In this document: positions 1 to 9,116 of the stretch, piece by piece
Position numbering within the stretch: the stretch's first letter is position 1
Layout of the letters: each line of letters starts with the position of its first letter
From: Polyangiaceae bacterium
GTDB taxonomy: Bacteria > Myxococcota_A > Polyangia > Polyangiales > Polyangiaceae
Direction: 5' to 3'
Assembly: GCA_020633205.1 (NCBI GenBank)
Contig: JACKEB010000013.1
Coordinates: 793,035 to 857,034, forward strand
DNA length: 64,000 bases
Program-made: the position numbers and the translations under genes
Notes under the pieces: generated by a model
The model's input: the letters and a program-made list of their open reading frames with translations, nothing else
Told to the model about the DNA's origin: nothing
Databases searched by the model: none

Positions 1-1
1 G

Positions 2-427
2 ACCCTCACCGAGGAGCATGGTGAGGCGCATTCACTGCTCAAGCACGTTGCGAATACGCATGATCCCAAAGTTCGTGCCGAGATCTGGCCGAAGCTGCGG
101 AGCACCCTGCACGCTCACGAGGAGGGCGAGATGACGTTGCTCTATCCGCTGCTCCGTCAGCAGCCAGAGACCCGCGCCTTGGCTGACGATCACGACGCGC
201 TGGTAAACGATCTCGACACGGTGATCGAACGCCTCGACGTGTGTTCCTATGAAGACGCCGAGTGGCAGACGTTTGCCGCGACACTACTTCAGCTCCTGGA
301 GCACCACATCCGCCAAGAGGAGACGAAGCTTTTCCCCGAGGCACAGGCCGCGCTCGGCTACGAGCGCGCAGAAGCGCTGGACTCAGCGTATCGGTTTCAG
401 CGCCAGGCGTCGCCCACGCGGCACTGA
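2..427 (+). CDS. Hemerythrin (HHE) domain protein, 5' end outside window
   Basis: The open frame runs in from the left edge and stops at 425-427, leaving about 141 residues of a four-helix hemerythrin-type domain. Candidate di-iron ligands are visible in order: His in EEHGEAH, His and Glu in LHAHEEGEM, His in DDHDAL, and the His/Glu of HHIRQEETKLFP near the end. The pattern matches the two hemerythrin proteins at 26.5-27.6 kb closely (for example EGEMTLLYPLL against QGEMDLLYPLL), so the three are paralogues. Such domains bind O2 or sense oxygen, NO or iron in the cytoplasm. The first helix and the start codon are missing, so only the family, not the role, can be given. Confidence 0.85.
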   Translation, partial: TLTEEHGEAHSLLKHVANTHDPKVRAEIWPKLRSTLHAHEEGEMTLLYPLLRQQPETRALADDHDALVNDLDTVIERLDVCSYEDAEWQTFAATLLQLLEHHIRQEETKLFPEAQAALGYERAEALDSAYRFQRQASPTRH

Positions 428-456
428 CCTGCGACGCAAACGCTCGAACAACGGCC

Positions 457-1278
457 TCAATCCGCGCAGCAGCGGAAGCCCACGGCCTCTACCTGGCGGG
501 TGCGAGGCCACTCGAGGGCGCGCCCCATGTCGCAGCGCAACCCTTGGGCGTGGTGTTGGAAGCTGCCGCCGCGGATGCGACAAGGCGCTTCCGCATCGTC
601 GCTTTGACAGCCTTGATCCCACTCCGCCACGTGCCCGCTGAGATCAAACACCTTGGAATAGGCCGCGTCGGGGGAGTGGCACGCGGCAAAGCTACCGACG
701 TCCGAGAGGCCCCACTCGGTGTAGTCATCCGCGTCGGCGTCGCGACACACGGAGGTGTCCAAGGTGCTGCCGTAGGTGTAGTCGTATTTCCCTCCGGAAG
801 TGCAGGCGGCGAACCACTCGCTGGTCGCCGCATCGTCGTAGCTCTCGAAGGGGTACGGGCCGCCGTCACCGACCTTGCCGCAGAGCCGCTTGCCGGCCGC
901 TTCGCAGAAGGCGCGCGCGTCACACCAGTCGACGCACACCACCGGTAGCTCCTGATCGGATCCAGGCTTCCAGCCGCAGCTCGGGGTGAAATCGGTGTTC
1001 CCGGAGCAGGACGTTGGCTGACCCGAGGCGCTCGGGTTGGAGTCGAGCCACGCTTTGTATTGCCCGCGCGTGACTTCCGTCTTGTCGATGCAGAAGCCTT
1101 CGGGCAGACGCACCATGTCCGGGCCAAGACCCGAGTCGACGTCGCCCGCGGGGCACGTGCCTTCGCCGACCCGAGTGGGTTCGGGGGTGAGGGGCGAGAT
1201 GGGAGTCGTTGGACGCAGCATCCAAGTGACGCCAACGCCGACCAACGCAAGCGTGCCGAGTATGAGGGGATAGCGCAT
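457..1278 (-). CDS. Membrane-anchored formylglycine-generating-enzyme-like (SUMF1) protein
   Basis: 273 residues. A single N-terminal hydrophobic segment (about residues 3-20) anchors a periplasmic or outer-facing domain of the FGE/SUMF1 fold. Landmarks in order are DKTEVTRGQYKAWL, PVVCVDWCDARAFCEAAGKRLC, FDLSGHVAEW, RIRGGSF and VGFRCC, the classic order of this family. The first of the paired catalytic cysteines found in true FGE after GGSF is not where expected (the stretch reads GGSFQHHAQGLRC), so it is probably a non-enzymatic or differently acting relative, as is common for lipoprotein-associated members. The chosen ATG at 1278 overlaps the TGA of the upstream gene (TGATG), which favours it over the TTG/GTG just upstream and implies translational coupling. 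Confidence 0.82.
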   Translation of the reverse strand: MRYPLILGTLALVGVGVTWMLRPTTPISPLTPEPTRVGEGTCPAGDVDSGLGPDMVRLPEGFCIDKTEVTRGQYKAWLDSNPSASGQPTSCSGNTDFTPSCGWKPGSDQELPVVCVDWCDARAFCEAAGKRLCGKVGDGGPYPFESYDDAATSEWFAACTSGGKYDYTYGSTLDTSVCRDADADDYTEWGLSDVGSFAACHSPDAAYSKVFDLSGHVAEWDQGCQSDDAEAPCRIRGGSFQHHAQGLRCDMGRALEWPRTRQVEAVGFRCCAD

Positions 1279-2882
1279 CACCAAAACACCGGTGAAGAGT
1301 TGCGGTAGGGAGCGTCATCCGCCATTGGGAAATACAACACGCGATCTTCCGCGGGGACTGCGCCCTCGCTGCGATTGAGGATGTTCTTCGTGGCGACACC
1401 CGCGACATTGCGGAGCTTGTAGTTCTCCGACGCCGTGCGGTTGATGCGATTGTCTTCCAGGCGAGTACAGGCCAGGTTGTAGCCAAGCATCAGGCCGTTG
1501 TGGATCGTGTTGTTGGACACGAAGTAGCGCATGTTGTGGGCCATGTGGATCCCCGCGTCGTAGAGCGTATTGCCCGCGATATAGTTGCCAATTGGGTTGT
1601 CGCGAGTCGGCGTCCGCGCGTTGCCGCTGACGTAGCCCAAGATCCCCCAGAAGCCGTTCACCGTGCGGATGGACATGCGAATGCGGTTGTTCAAGATGAC
1701 GTTGTCCGTCTCTTTCCATAGGATAATTGGGCCGTCGACCTGCTCCTCGAGCTCGCAGGGGAGGGAAGCGTCGAAGGTGCCCGCTGCATCGGTCTGACAC
1801 TGAGTCAGGGTGTTCTCCTCGAACCAGACGTTGTGTCCCGTCGAGGTGACGAAGTCGCCGCCCGCGTTGTGGTCGAACACGTTGCGCGCGATGTGAATGT
1901 CCTGGTCTTTGCGTCCAGCGCCTTCGATGTCGATCCCGAACTGAGGTGACGTGCCCTGAATGTGGTGGATGTGGTTGTCCTCGATCACGATGTTGTGACC
2001 CCCGACGATGGACACGCCCTGACGCCGATTGTGATGGATCTCGCTGTTGCGGATGGTGACGTTGGTGGTTGGCTTCTCGGCTTCGCTATCGGTTGCTTTG
2101 GCTCCCACAATCAGCACGCCGTCTCCAGTGAGTTCATGGAGTTCGATGTTCTCGATCAGCACGCGATCGACGGACGTCCACACGCAGATCCCATGACCCT
2201 CATCGTGACCCGTGCCATCCGGGTTCCCGTAGTCATGCTGATCGCGGTCTCCGAGGATCTCTCCTCCACGGATCGTGACGTTGCTGTTGCCATTGACGCT
2301 GATCACGCAGTAGTTCCAGCGGTCGTTGGGCGCCATCTGCAATACAGCGCCGTCGGCGAGCTCGAACGTCATGTCTCCTTCGAGCTCGATCCCCGCGGCG
2401 TAGGCGTCGTTGGTCGCTTCGCCAACCAGATAATTGCCCTGCGGAAGTACGACCTTGTCGTAACCGTTGTCCTTGGCCCAGCGGATGGCTTCGTTGATGT
2501 GATTCCGGGTATCGATAGGCTCTTGCGCTGCGTTCGAGATCTGCCAGCGGTCGAGCTCGATCACGTATTGGTTCGTGTGCTGCGGAGGCAGCGCCGCGCT
2601 GGGGCGCTCTCCCGGCGACCAAGCGCACTCGCCGTCGCCTGGAATGGGGTTGACTACACTGCCATCGCTCGTGGATGCATCGCCGGGAGTGCCGCCGTCG
2701 ATGCGACCGCCGTTGCCGCCTGCAGCGCTGCCGCCGTTGGAGCTGCCTCCGTTTGAGGTCCCGCCGTCGGCGCCACCGCCATTGCCCGAGCCGTCGGAGC
2801 CACAGGCTCCGGCTACCGCGGCGCTGAGGCCCACGAGCAACGCGAGCCGTGCGCCGTGGCGCGGCCTTTCCCTCCGAGTCAT
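1278..2882 (-). CDS. Parallel beta-helix (pectate-lyase-like) lipoprotein
   Basis: 534 residues beginning at an ATG. A signal peptide ends in the lipobox VAGAC (Cys 27) and is followed by a Gly/Ser/Asn-rich linker to about residue 75. The body shows strings of short beta-helix rungs such as NVTIRNSEIHHN, GVSIVGGHNIVIEDNHIHH, IHIARNVFDHNAGGDF and VWFEENTLTQC, typical of right-handed parallel beta-helix proteins (NosD/pectate-lyase superfamily). Before them sits IRWAKDNGYDKVVLPQGNYLV, the common 'pectate lyase superfamily' entry. It is probably a surface lipoprotein that binds or cleaves polysaccharide; no specific catalytic residues can be named. It is the first gene of a two-gene unit with the FGE-like protein, whose start overlaps this stop. 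Confidence 0.85.
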   Translation of the reverse strand: MTRRERPRHGARLALLVGLSAAVAGACGSDGSGNGGGADGGTSNGGSSNGGSAAGGNGGRIDGGTPGDASTSDGSVVNPIPGDGECAWSPGERPSAALPPQHTNQYVIELDRWQISNAAQEPIDTRNHINEAIRWAKDNGYDKVVLPQGNYLVGEATNDAYAAGIELEGDMTFELADGAVLQMAPNDRWNYCVISVNGNSNVTIRGGEILGDRDQHDYGNPDGTGHDEGHGICVWTSVDRVLIENIELHELTGDGVLIVGAKATDSEAEKPTTNVTIRNSEIHHNRRQGVSIVGGHNIVIEDNHIHHIQGTSPQFGIDIEGAGRKDQDIHIARNVFDHNAGGDFVTSTGHNVWFEENTLTQCQTDAAGTFDASLPCELEEQVDGPIILWKETDNVILNNRIRMSIRTVNGFWGILGYVSGNARTPTRDNPIGNYIAGNTLYDAGIHMAHNMRYFVSNNTIHNGLMLGYNLACTRLEDNRINRTASENYKLRNVAGVATKNILNRSEGAVPAEDRVLYFPMADDAPYRNSSPVFW

Positions 2883-2948
2883 TCCCTCATGATAACGGAC
2901 GGGAGTCGCGCGCTGGCGACCTGAATCGGTCGCTGATCGGCCTTGATA

Positions 2949-3629
2949 TTAGCGAGCTGCGGCCTTGGGGCGCACCAAGCGAACCGCGGCGCGTTCCACG
3001 AACTCAGCGATCGCTGAGTCGTCGTCCCTGCCCGTCAGTGCCGCGCGCTCCGACGGGCTGAGCAACGCCATGCGGATGATGCTCGTCGCCAAGAGCTGGA
3101 TCGTCAGCCGCAGCTCGTCGCGATCGATTTCCACGTGGGGACTCAAGACGTCTGCCGCTTGCTGGATCACCGTGCCCATGAACTCGTGCTGACGCTCCGG
3201 AGCGAGCTCGCCACGCATGGCGTTGGTCACCAACCGCAGCTCGATCAGCGCCCGGTGCCGCGTGATGAAGCGGTACATGTCGGCGACGGCGCTGCGAATG
3301 GCTGGCTCACCCGCGGGAACGGGACCGTTGGCCAAACCCGAGAGCAGGCGCTGCGCGGTCGTTGCGAGGTCCTGGTAGTAGCCGTCGAGGCACGCCTCGA
3401 GCAGGCGCTCCTTCGTTTCGAAGTAGTAGTTCAGCGTCCCGACGCTGACGCCTGCGCGCTCAGCAACCTGGCGCATCGACATCGAGCTGCGCGGTACGGT
3501 CTCTTCCAGCACCTCGAGCGCCGCTCGGACGATGCGATCAAAAGTAGCGGCGGAGTCAGCATCAACCGGTCGCGGCACGCCGGGAGAATACACGCGGGAG
3601 ATGGAGCGCGCTTGGGAAGCGGCAGCCAA
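2949..3629 (-). CDS. TetR/AcrR family transcriptional regulator
   Basis: Up to 226 residues. The N-terminal DNA-binding domain is clear: FDRIVRAALEVLEE, then the helix-turn-helix MRQVAERAGVSVGTLNYYF followed by ETKERLLEA, at about residues 30-80. The C-terminal helical ligand domain contains YRFITRHRALIELRLV, and the all-helical tail is normal for the family. The longest start is a TTG at 3629; GTG codons slightly downstream (in SRVYSPGV) are equally possible, so the first ~15 residues are uncertain. No ligand or target is evident, and the nearest genes on either side (beta-helix lipoprotein and an unknown protein) lie on the same strand with gaps of 66 and 50 bases. Confidence 0.88.
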   Translation of the reverse strand: MAAASQARSISRVYSPGVPRPVDADSAATFDRIVRAALEVLEETVPRSSMSMRQVAERAGVSVGTLNYYFETKERLLEACLDGYYQDLATTAQRLLSGLANGPVPAGEPAIRSAVADMYRFITRHRALIELRLVTNAMRGELAPERQHEFMGTVIQQAADVLSPHVEIDRDELRLTIQLLATSIIRMALLSPSERAALTGRDDDSAIAEFVERAAVRLVRPKAAAR

Positions 3630-3679
3630 AAGGCGCCGAACCCAGACGCCAAACCCAGCGTCCTGTTGAACCGCGGGCT

Positions 3680-4606
3680 CTAGTGAATGACGCGTCCGTC
3701 GAGTTCATCCAAGGGCTCCACTCGGAGGTCGAGGGAGTTTCCGGCGCTCGGCAGGTGCCACGTCGACCCACTGACCAGCGCGTTGGACAGTTGCGCCCAA
3801 GTCGCGTCTCGGACCACCAAGGCGAAGCCATCCTCTTGCAACCTCACGGTGTCCTCCGTCGCGCCGCGCGCTACGAGGAGCATGCACCCCGTCAGCCGCT
3901 GGCCGGAGCCGTTGGGCGGAGTGATGGCCGCGGGAGCAGTCTGTCCAGGGTACCAGACGAGGCGTCCGTCCGCTTCCGGGTCCGGTTCGGTGACCAACGC
4001 GAACGCGGCATCTGGCGGTAGATCGACAAAAGCGCGCGCAAGCTGCTGCCGCGCGGAGGCGTTGCAACGCAAGCGCACGGACCCTTGAGACATCGACAGG
4101 CACGCACCGTTCAAACTGAGCTTGGCGACCATCGCCAACAAGGACTCTTCGTCGCCCTCAACTGCCACGCCAGGTCGATCTCGATCTGTCGTGGGCGGGA
4201 ATGGGAAGTGACTCGAGGCCTGACCGAGCCTCGAGAGCAGGCGTAGCGCACACGTCGACTTCGCGACCTGGACTTCCGCGCTGTGCAGGAAAACTCCCAG
4301 AAGCGCGTCGTTGGGGAACTCTGGGGCCAGGCCTTGAGCGCTGGCATACACGAGGCCTTGGATGCTGGAGTTCAAGAAGCCTGGGCGCCCGAACTCCGAA
4401 AAGCCTCCGGCCTCCACGAGTTTTCCCTGCGCGGCGAGTGACTCGACCGCGTCGAGCAGTTGATGCAGCTCCGCCGTGACCGCCTCAACTGCCTCGCTGG
4501 GACGGAGCTTGACCGCGAAGGCGATTTCACGCTGGCCGTACTCGGCGAGTCCTTGACTGATAACCACGACTCGCTCGGAGTCGTGAGAACTCTGAATTGA
4601 CACCAT
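3680..4606 (-). CDS. Unknown cytoplasmic protein, about 308 aa
   Basis: I do not recognise this protein. It starts at an ATG with AGGAT about eight bases upstream and has no signal peptide or membrane segment. The N-terminus (VVVISQGLAEYGQREIAFAVKL) followed by EAVTAELHQLLDAVESLA and GFLNSSIQGLVYAS resembles the layout of alpha/beta immunity or sensor-type proteins that start with a beta-strand/helix unit. The second half holds LLLVARGATEDTVRLQEDGFALVVRDATWAQL, a repeat-like echo of the first half. It is followed 57 bases downstream by another acidic unknown protein on the same strand, which may suggest a polymorphic-toxin-immunity style pair, but no toxin is present. Confidence 0.75.
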   Translation of the reverse strand: MVSIQSSHDSERVVVISQGLAEYGQREIAFAVKLRPSEAVEAVTAELHQLLDAVESLAAQGKLVEAGGFSEFGRPGFLNSSIQGLVYASAQGLAPEFPNDALLGVFLHSAEVQVAKSTCALRLLSRLGQASSHFPFPPTTDRDRPGVAVEGDEESLLAMVAKLSLNGACLSMSQGSVRLRCNASARQQLARAFVDLPPDAAFALVTEPDPEADGRLVWYPGQTAPAAITPPNGSGQRLTGCMLLVARGATEDTVRLQEDGFALVVRDATWAQLSNALVSGSTWHLPSAGNSLDLRVEPLDELDGRVIH

Positions 4607-4663
4607 TTGTATCCTAACGACCGAGAATGTGTGATGACTGGCTGGCGCTAGCCGTGAGCGCCA

Positions 4664-5341
4664 TCAGCTGAGCTGAGTCCGGCGCTGCCAGTTGATGTGG
4701 AGTCCAATTTTCTTGCTCAGGTCGCCCGTCCAATCCACGCGGAAACCGGCGGACTCGAGGGCGTCGCACACCTCTTCGCCGATCGCGAGCGCCTGCTTCG
4801 CGTACTCGGTCTCGCTAACATCGTCCTTGTCAGGGAACCAGCCGTAGGACAGGTAGACCAAGAGCTGGCTATTCTCCAAGAGTTCGTCGGGCAAGCTCTG
4901 GTCGTGGAAGAACGCGTAGCCTCGACACTCTTTGGCGAAGCCCGGGTCGTCCTCGTCGATCTCGCGGAGGCGATCGGGTAGCTCCGATTGAGAGCACGTG
5001 TTGCAACATGGCGATGCTTGCCAGAATACAATGCCGTCCTCTTGTAACTCGTCCTGCACCTCGTCCAGTCGGTCGCAGTCGGTTTCCTCGGGCCAATCCG
5101 ATTGCTCCGCCTCGTGCCGCTGACGCACAAGGGGCAGCTGCTTGATGGCGTGGGCCTCGAATAGTGGCACTTCCTCCTCAGGGATTTCGTCGGCGAGTCG
5201 GTCCACCGCGATGAAGACAATTTCCTCATCGTCCCGCTTGCCGAGTCGCACTTCGCCGAGCATGTAACCACATACCGACTCCAAGAGTTCGTTGCGAAGT
5301 TCGTCGTTCCACTCGTCCTCAGCCACGCTTCGCTCCCTCAC
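4664..5341 (-). CDS. Acidic unknown protein (DUF6891-like)
   Basis: 225 residues, very acidic, starting at a GTG (5341). The C-terminal half has the pattern FWQASPCCNTCSQ ... GYAFFHDQSLPDELLENSQLLVYLSYG ... ALESAGFRVDWTGDLSKKIGLHINWQRR. From memory this corresponds to the uncharacterised DUF6891 family (a Cys pair, a GY.F.H strand, an L.Y.YG strand and a final W.RR); that name is tentative. The N-terminal half is a helical acidic region. No catalytic assignment is possible. It is the first gene of a leftward unit with the unknown protein at 3680-4606 and is divergent from the racemase-like gene, with 59 bases between them. Confidence 0.75.
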   Translation of the reverse strand: MRERSVAEDEWNDELRNELLESVCGYMLGEVRLGKRDDEEIVFIAVDRLADEIPEEEVPLFEAHAIKQLPLVRQRHEAEQSDWPEETDCDRLDEVQDELQEDGIVFWQASPCCNTCSQSELPDRLREIDEDDPGFAKECRGYAFFHDQSLPDELLENSQLLVYLSYGWFPDKDDVSETEYAKQALAIGEEVCDALESAGFRVDWTGDLSKKIGLHINWQRRTQLS

Positions 5342-5400
5342 CCCCGAAAAAGACTGCTGGGGCCGGCAGGGGAGTTTACAAGGTTGGGCGGAGTTCGAGC

Positions 5401-6069
5401 ATGCCTAGTGACCCCGAGCTGACATTTCTGCACACAGCGGAAGTGCACGTTGCGACGTTCAACGCAGTCCTGCGTGAGCTGGGAGCGAGGGAGCCGGCGC
5501 GCCACGCCGTGCACCCGGAGCTTTTGCAGCAAGCGCGGAGTTTGGGGGTGAGGCACGCTGATGTCGCGCAGTCTGTAACCGCGAGGATCCATTCGCTCGC
5601 TAGCGACGGCGCGCGCTTCATCGTGTGCACCTGTTCGAGCATCGGGGGCATAGCGGAAGCGGCTGCTTCTGCGGAGTGCGCCGTGCTGCGCATCGATCGG
5701 CCGATGGCGGAGCAGGCGGTCGCGAGTGGCCGCCGGGTCCTCGTTGCGGCTGCTCTGGAGAGCACCTTCGAACCGACGCTCGAGCTACTCGTTCAAGTTG
5801 CCCAGGAGCGTGGCGCGGAGCCCGAGTTCGCGCAGCTGCTGTGCACAGGTGCCTGGCAGCTGTTTGAAGCTGGCGATCTCTCGGGGTACGCACGCACTAT
5901 CGCACGGCAGATCACCGAGCACGCTTATGCCGGGGACGTCGTCGTGCTGGCCCAGGCCTCGATGGCCCAAGCGGCGGAGTGTTTCGAGCGCGCTGACGTT
6001 GAGCTGCTCAGTAGTCCGCGGTTGGGTGTTGAGGCGGCGTTGAAAGCGGTTCGCGAGCGCCTAGGTTAG
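5401..6069 (+). CDS. Asp/Glu/hydantoin racemase-superfamily protein
   Basis: 222 residues starting at an ATG. It has the two-lobed layout of the Asp/Glu racemase superfamily. The first lobe carries the cysteine-containing loop FIVCTCSSIGGIAEAA, where family members have the catalytic CNTA/CSS-type cysteine. The second carries VVVLAQASMAQAA, where the second catalytic cysteine would lie; here it is replaced (Ala-Gln-Ala-Ser), so ordinary two-base racemisation is unlikely. The early His/Glu segment LTFLHTAEVHVATF is also family-like. A role as a decarboxylase or isomerase of the one-cysteine type, or as a non-enzyme, would fit. A copy of the dispersed TTGGGGG motif lies inside this gene (5541-5558) and encodes LGVR. 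Confidence 0.72.
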   Translation: MPSDPELTFLHTAEVHVATFNAVLRELGAREPARHAVHPELLQQARSLGVRHADVAQSVTARIHSLASDGARFIVCTCSSIGGIAEAAASAECAVLRIDRPMAEQAVASGRRVLVAAALESTFEPTLELLVQVAQERGAEPEFAQLLCTGAWQLFEAGDLSGYARTIARQITEHAYAGDVVVLAQASMAQAAECFERADVELLSSPRLGVEAALKAVRERLG

Positions 6070-9000
6070 CTGTTTCGCGCCCCCCAGCGACGCACTCGCT
6101 CGATGCGGCTACGGAGCAACACAGCGGCGACATCTGCGGGTAGCCCCGGCTCGCCAGCTTGAGTGAGGATGCGCTTCGCCGCTTTCGCAGCTTTGCCGCT
6201 GCCCTTGATCGATTCGAGCACGCTTCGGAGCGCCGTCGGGCAGGGACGACGGAGGCCGGTGTTGAGCTCCGCGAGCAGCTCGACCACATGGTGTGCGTCC
6301 TTGGGGAGCGGTGCGCCAAGGCCCATGAGCACTGCCTCGAGGAAACGTGAGCAGGCATAGTGTTGTGCCGGGCCAGCGACGTAAACGCGATTGAGGCTCT
6401 CAGTCAACCTTCCGAGGCGGATAGTGGTCCCGGCTCGATGCATGCGCACGAGCGTTTCCGCGGCTTCGGTGCCGTCGGAGCGCCCGTCCTCCATCAGCGT
6501 GGAGAGCACATCGGCGCCTGTCGTTCGGGCATCCGCGTCCTGGGCGACTAGCGCGAGCACCAGGCAGACGCGCGCCGGTTCGTTAAATGCCACGTCGGGA
6601 TCGAAGAGCGGCTCGAGATAGGGTGCGGTGGGCGTCAGCGTCGACGCGGGGCGGAATAGGCGGTCAGTGATGGCGTGCGCCCCGCGCCAGAAAGCGGCAT
6701 CTGGCAGTGAAGGCCAGGCCATCGCGTGAAGCCTGGCATCGAGAGGAAGTGCCTCGATGAGGTCGTGCGCTCTGAGCGCGTCTTTTAGTGTCATCGTAGC
6801 CGGGAAGTACTCACTGCCAGGTTGCACCGTCGGCTCCGGTTTCATTTCGAGCTTGAAGCGGTGTTCGTCCTTGGATGCCCAGCGCACCTCCAGCTTCTTC
6901 ACGCGCCATTCGTAGCTCACGCTCTCGGCGGCGTACGGCCCGATCGCGGCGGGAGTCTGGCGCAGCTCGGGCGCTTCGGCCGCGACGTAGCGAGCACGTG
7001 CCGCGGCCGCCCAGAAGTGAGGGTGTGGCCCTACCGCGTGGAGCTCACCGCCCAGTGCATAGCGCAGCGCTTGGCCCATCTCACCCGGGAGATCCTGGGC
7101 GGCCTGGAGTGCTGCAGCTCGACCGTCAGGGGCGAGACGTAGCAAAGCCTGCACGAAGTCCGCCTGCTGGAACTTCACGCCCGCTTGATGCGTCGCGCGC
7201 AGCCGTTCGACCAGCACGCTCGCTGCGATCCAGCCTTGGGAATGCGTTGGAAGGCTCAATGTCACCGCGGGGATACAGTCCTTCGCGCGTTGGGCGATCT
7301 CCGTGGTGCGCACAGCAAAGAACGTGCGAAACCAGTCCTCGACGGATGCTCGAGCCCGGGGCTTGGGTTGGCGGTTGAGCCACGCGATGATCAGGTTGGC
7401 CAGCTCCACTACCAGCGCGCTAAAGCTCTCGAGCGTCGACGCAGCTTGGAGTAAAGCAGAGGTGCGTACGCCGATATCCGGCGGACGCTCATGAGCGAAG
7501 CGACTGATCCCGTCCAGGCAACGCTCGATGAGCATCGCGTCTTCACGCTCCTCCAGCGCGGCAAGCAGGCAGTCGACCAGCTCATCGAAGCTTGCGATCG
7601 GCTGAACGATTGAGTCGTCGCTCAGCCGTGGGGCGCGCGAGGATGGTTGAAAGGCAGCAGGTGGGGAGCCCGCTTCACACGCCGCGATCAGACGGGGAAG
7701 CTGCACGAACTCCGAGAGGTCTCTTGGCAGCGAGCGCGCCTCCGTCAGCAGCGGACTCAGCTCTGAGTTGTCTTTGGGTGTCGTTGCGCCTTCGACCTCG
7801 CCCAGCAGCGCTGCCAGTCGCGCCCGATTCGTGGCGGCGACTAGGTCGGCATACTGACGTAGGGTTTCCAGTGGCTCCGGCGCTGAACCGCGAAACGCCT
7901 CGACGAGGTCCAGCGCCTTCTCTTGGACGTCGGCGCTGGCGTGTTGGAGCCCGTGGGCAGCGGCAATAGCGATGCTGGGACGCAGGTTGAGCTGCTTCTT
8001 TCCCAAGGCGTGCAGCAGGCGAATCGCGCTCAGCGCGTTGCCTTTGGCCTCGGCTTCGAACACCGATGGGAGGCCGCGGACGTAGCTCTCGTCGCCATGT
8101 CCTGACTTAATCCGCGCGGATAAGATGCTGAGCGCGTGTTTTACGACCGAGCTCACTGGGTGCGCCAACAAGTCAATGAAATCGGCTTCGTGTGCTTGGG
8201 TTTCTTCGGGGGTGAGGGAGCACTGTTCGAGTAGCTTCACGTAGAATGCAGTGCCGCGAAGCTGGATCCGGGCGCGGAGCGTGCCGAGCGCAGCGCTCAA
8301 GAGCCGCTCGCGGTCCAGGTGGCGCTCCTGCATCAAGCGCGTGAGTGCACCCATCCAGGTGTCCAGGTCTGCCCTTCCGTCTCCTTGCCAGTCGTAAGGG
8401 TCGAACAGCACACCGCCCGCTGGATCGAGTTCGAACGCCTTCAAGGCGTCGTCCACCAGTGTCGGGTCGTCTCGCAACAGACCGTAGAGCGTGCCCGCTT
8501 CTCCAAGTCTTCCCGCGTCGGATTGAATCAGCGCCGCGTAGTAGCTCTCCGTCGTGGGCTTCGGGCAGAGCCCAGCTTCGACCAACCGGTGCACCACGCC
8601 GAACTGGGGCTCGTCCCCTTCCAGCGTGTGGCTTACCCATTTCTGCAGCCACTCCGGCTTGCGCGTTGATAGCACCTGGTACAGCGCCTCAGTCAGCTCT
8701 TGGCTGATATCCCAGAGGTCTGCGCGCTTCACCGAGCCAAAGCCGCACAGGGCGTGTGCGGCGAGCGCGACGTGTTTACGGCTGAAGCCGTCCCGAAGCG
8801 CCTTGTCCACCACCTTGCTGAACGTGCGTCGCTGGGGTTCGTCGAGGGTCGTCAGTGCCGCGCCAAGGTGGCGCGGGTCTGCGTACGAAATCCAGTGGAT
8901 GAAGCGTTCAGGTGATAGCTCGGGCAACAACTGAGGCAGCAGATGGCCGTTCGCCTTGAGAGTTTTTGACCAACCCTTCCCACGACGAGCTCGCTCCGCG

Positions 9001-9116
9001 AGCATCCGATCCGGACGGTCGTAGGTGTATTCCTCCTGCTTGTCGAATGCGTCCCAGGCGCGGTCCTCTTTGGCTACGTAGGCGCGGAGCCAGTCGATTC
9101 CTTGCTTCTCACTCAT
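6066..9116 (-). CDS. Giant HEAT-like helical protein (DUF6493-type), coupled to SWIM protein
   Basis: 1016 residues from an ATG at 9116 that overlaps the TGA of the upstream SWIM gene (ATGA), indicating coupled translation; a longer frame to 9176 lies inside that gene and is unlikely. The protein is almost entirely alpha-helical with HEAT-like segments (for example FIDLLAHPVSSVVKHALSIL and AIAAAHGLQHASADVQEKALDLVEAF). It has an N-terminal block WLRAYVAKEDRAWDAF and a WEVRW-like patch near residue 760. Large proteins of this kind (I recall the name DUF6493) are regularly encoded next to SWIM zinc-finger proteins; the function of the pair is unknown. There is no signal peptide. The stop codon overlaps that of the convergent racemase-like gene by four bases. 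Confidence 0.82.
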   Translation of the reverse strand: MSEKQGIDWLRAYVAKEDRAWDAFDKQEEYTYDRPDRMLAERARRGKGWSKTLKANGHLLPQLLPELSPERFIHWISYADPRHLGAALTTLDEPQRRTFSKVVDKALRDGFSRKHVALAAHALCGFGSVKRADLWDISQELTEALYQVLSTRKPEWLQKWVSHTLEGDEPQFGVVHRLVEAGLCPKPTTESYYAALIQSDAGRLGEAGTLYGLLRDDPTLVDDALKAFELDPAGGVLFDPYDWQGDGRADLDTWMGALTRLMQERHLDRERLLSAALGTLRARIQLRGTAFYVKLLEQCSLTPEETQAHEADFIDLLAHPVSSVVKHALSILSARIKSGHGDESYVRGLPSVFEAEAKGNALSAIRLLHALGKKQLNLRPSIAIAAAHGLQHASADVQEKALDLVEAFRGSAPEPLETLRQYADLVAATNRARLAALLGEVEGATTPKDNSELSPLLTEARSLPRDLSEFVQLPRLIAACEAGSPPAAFQPSSRAPRLSDDSIVQPIASFDELVDCLLAALEEREDAMLIERCLDGISRFAHERPPDIGVRTSALLQAASTLESFSALVVELANLIIAWLNRQPKPRARASVEDWFRTFFAVRTTEIAQRAKDCIPAVTLSLPTHSQGWIAASVLVERLRATHQAGVKFQQADFVQALLRLAPDGRAAALQAAQDLPGEMGQALRYALGGELHAVGPHPHFWAAAARARYVAAEAPELRQTPAAIGPYAAESVSYEWRVKKLEVRWASKDEHRFKLEMKPEPTVQPGSEYFPATMTLKDALRAHDLIEALPLDARLHAMAWPSLPDAAFWRGAHAITDRLFRPASTLTPTAPYLEPLFDPDVAFNEPARVCLVLALVAQDADARTTGADVLSTLMEDGRSDGTEAAETLVRMHRAGTTIRLGRLTESLNRVYVAGPAQHYACSRFLEAVLMGLGAPLPKDAHHVVELLAELNTGLRRPCPTALRSVLESIKGSGKAAKAAKRILTQAGEPGLPADVAAVLLRSRIERVRRWGARNS

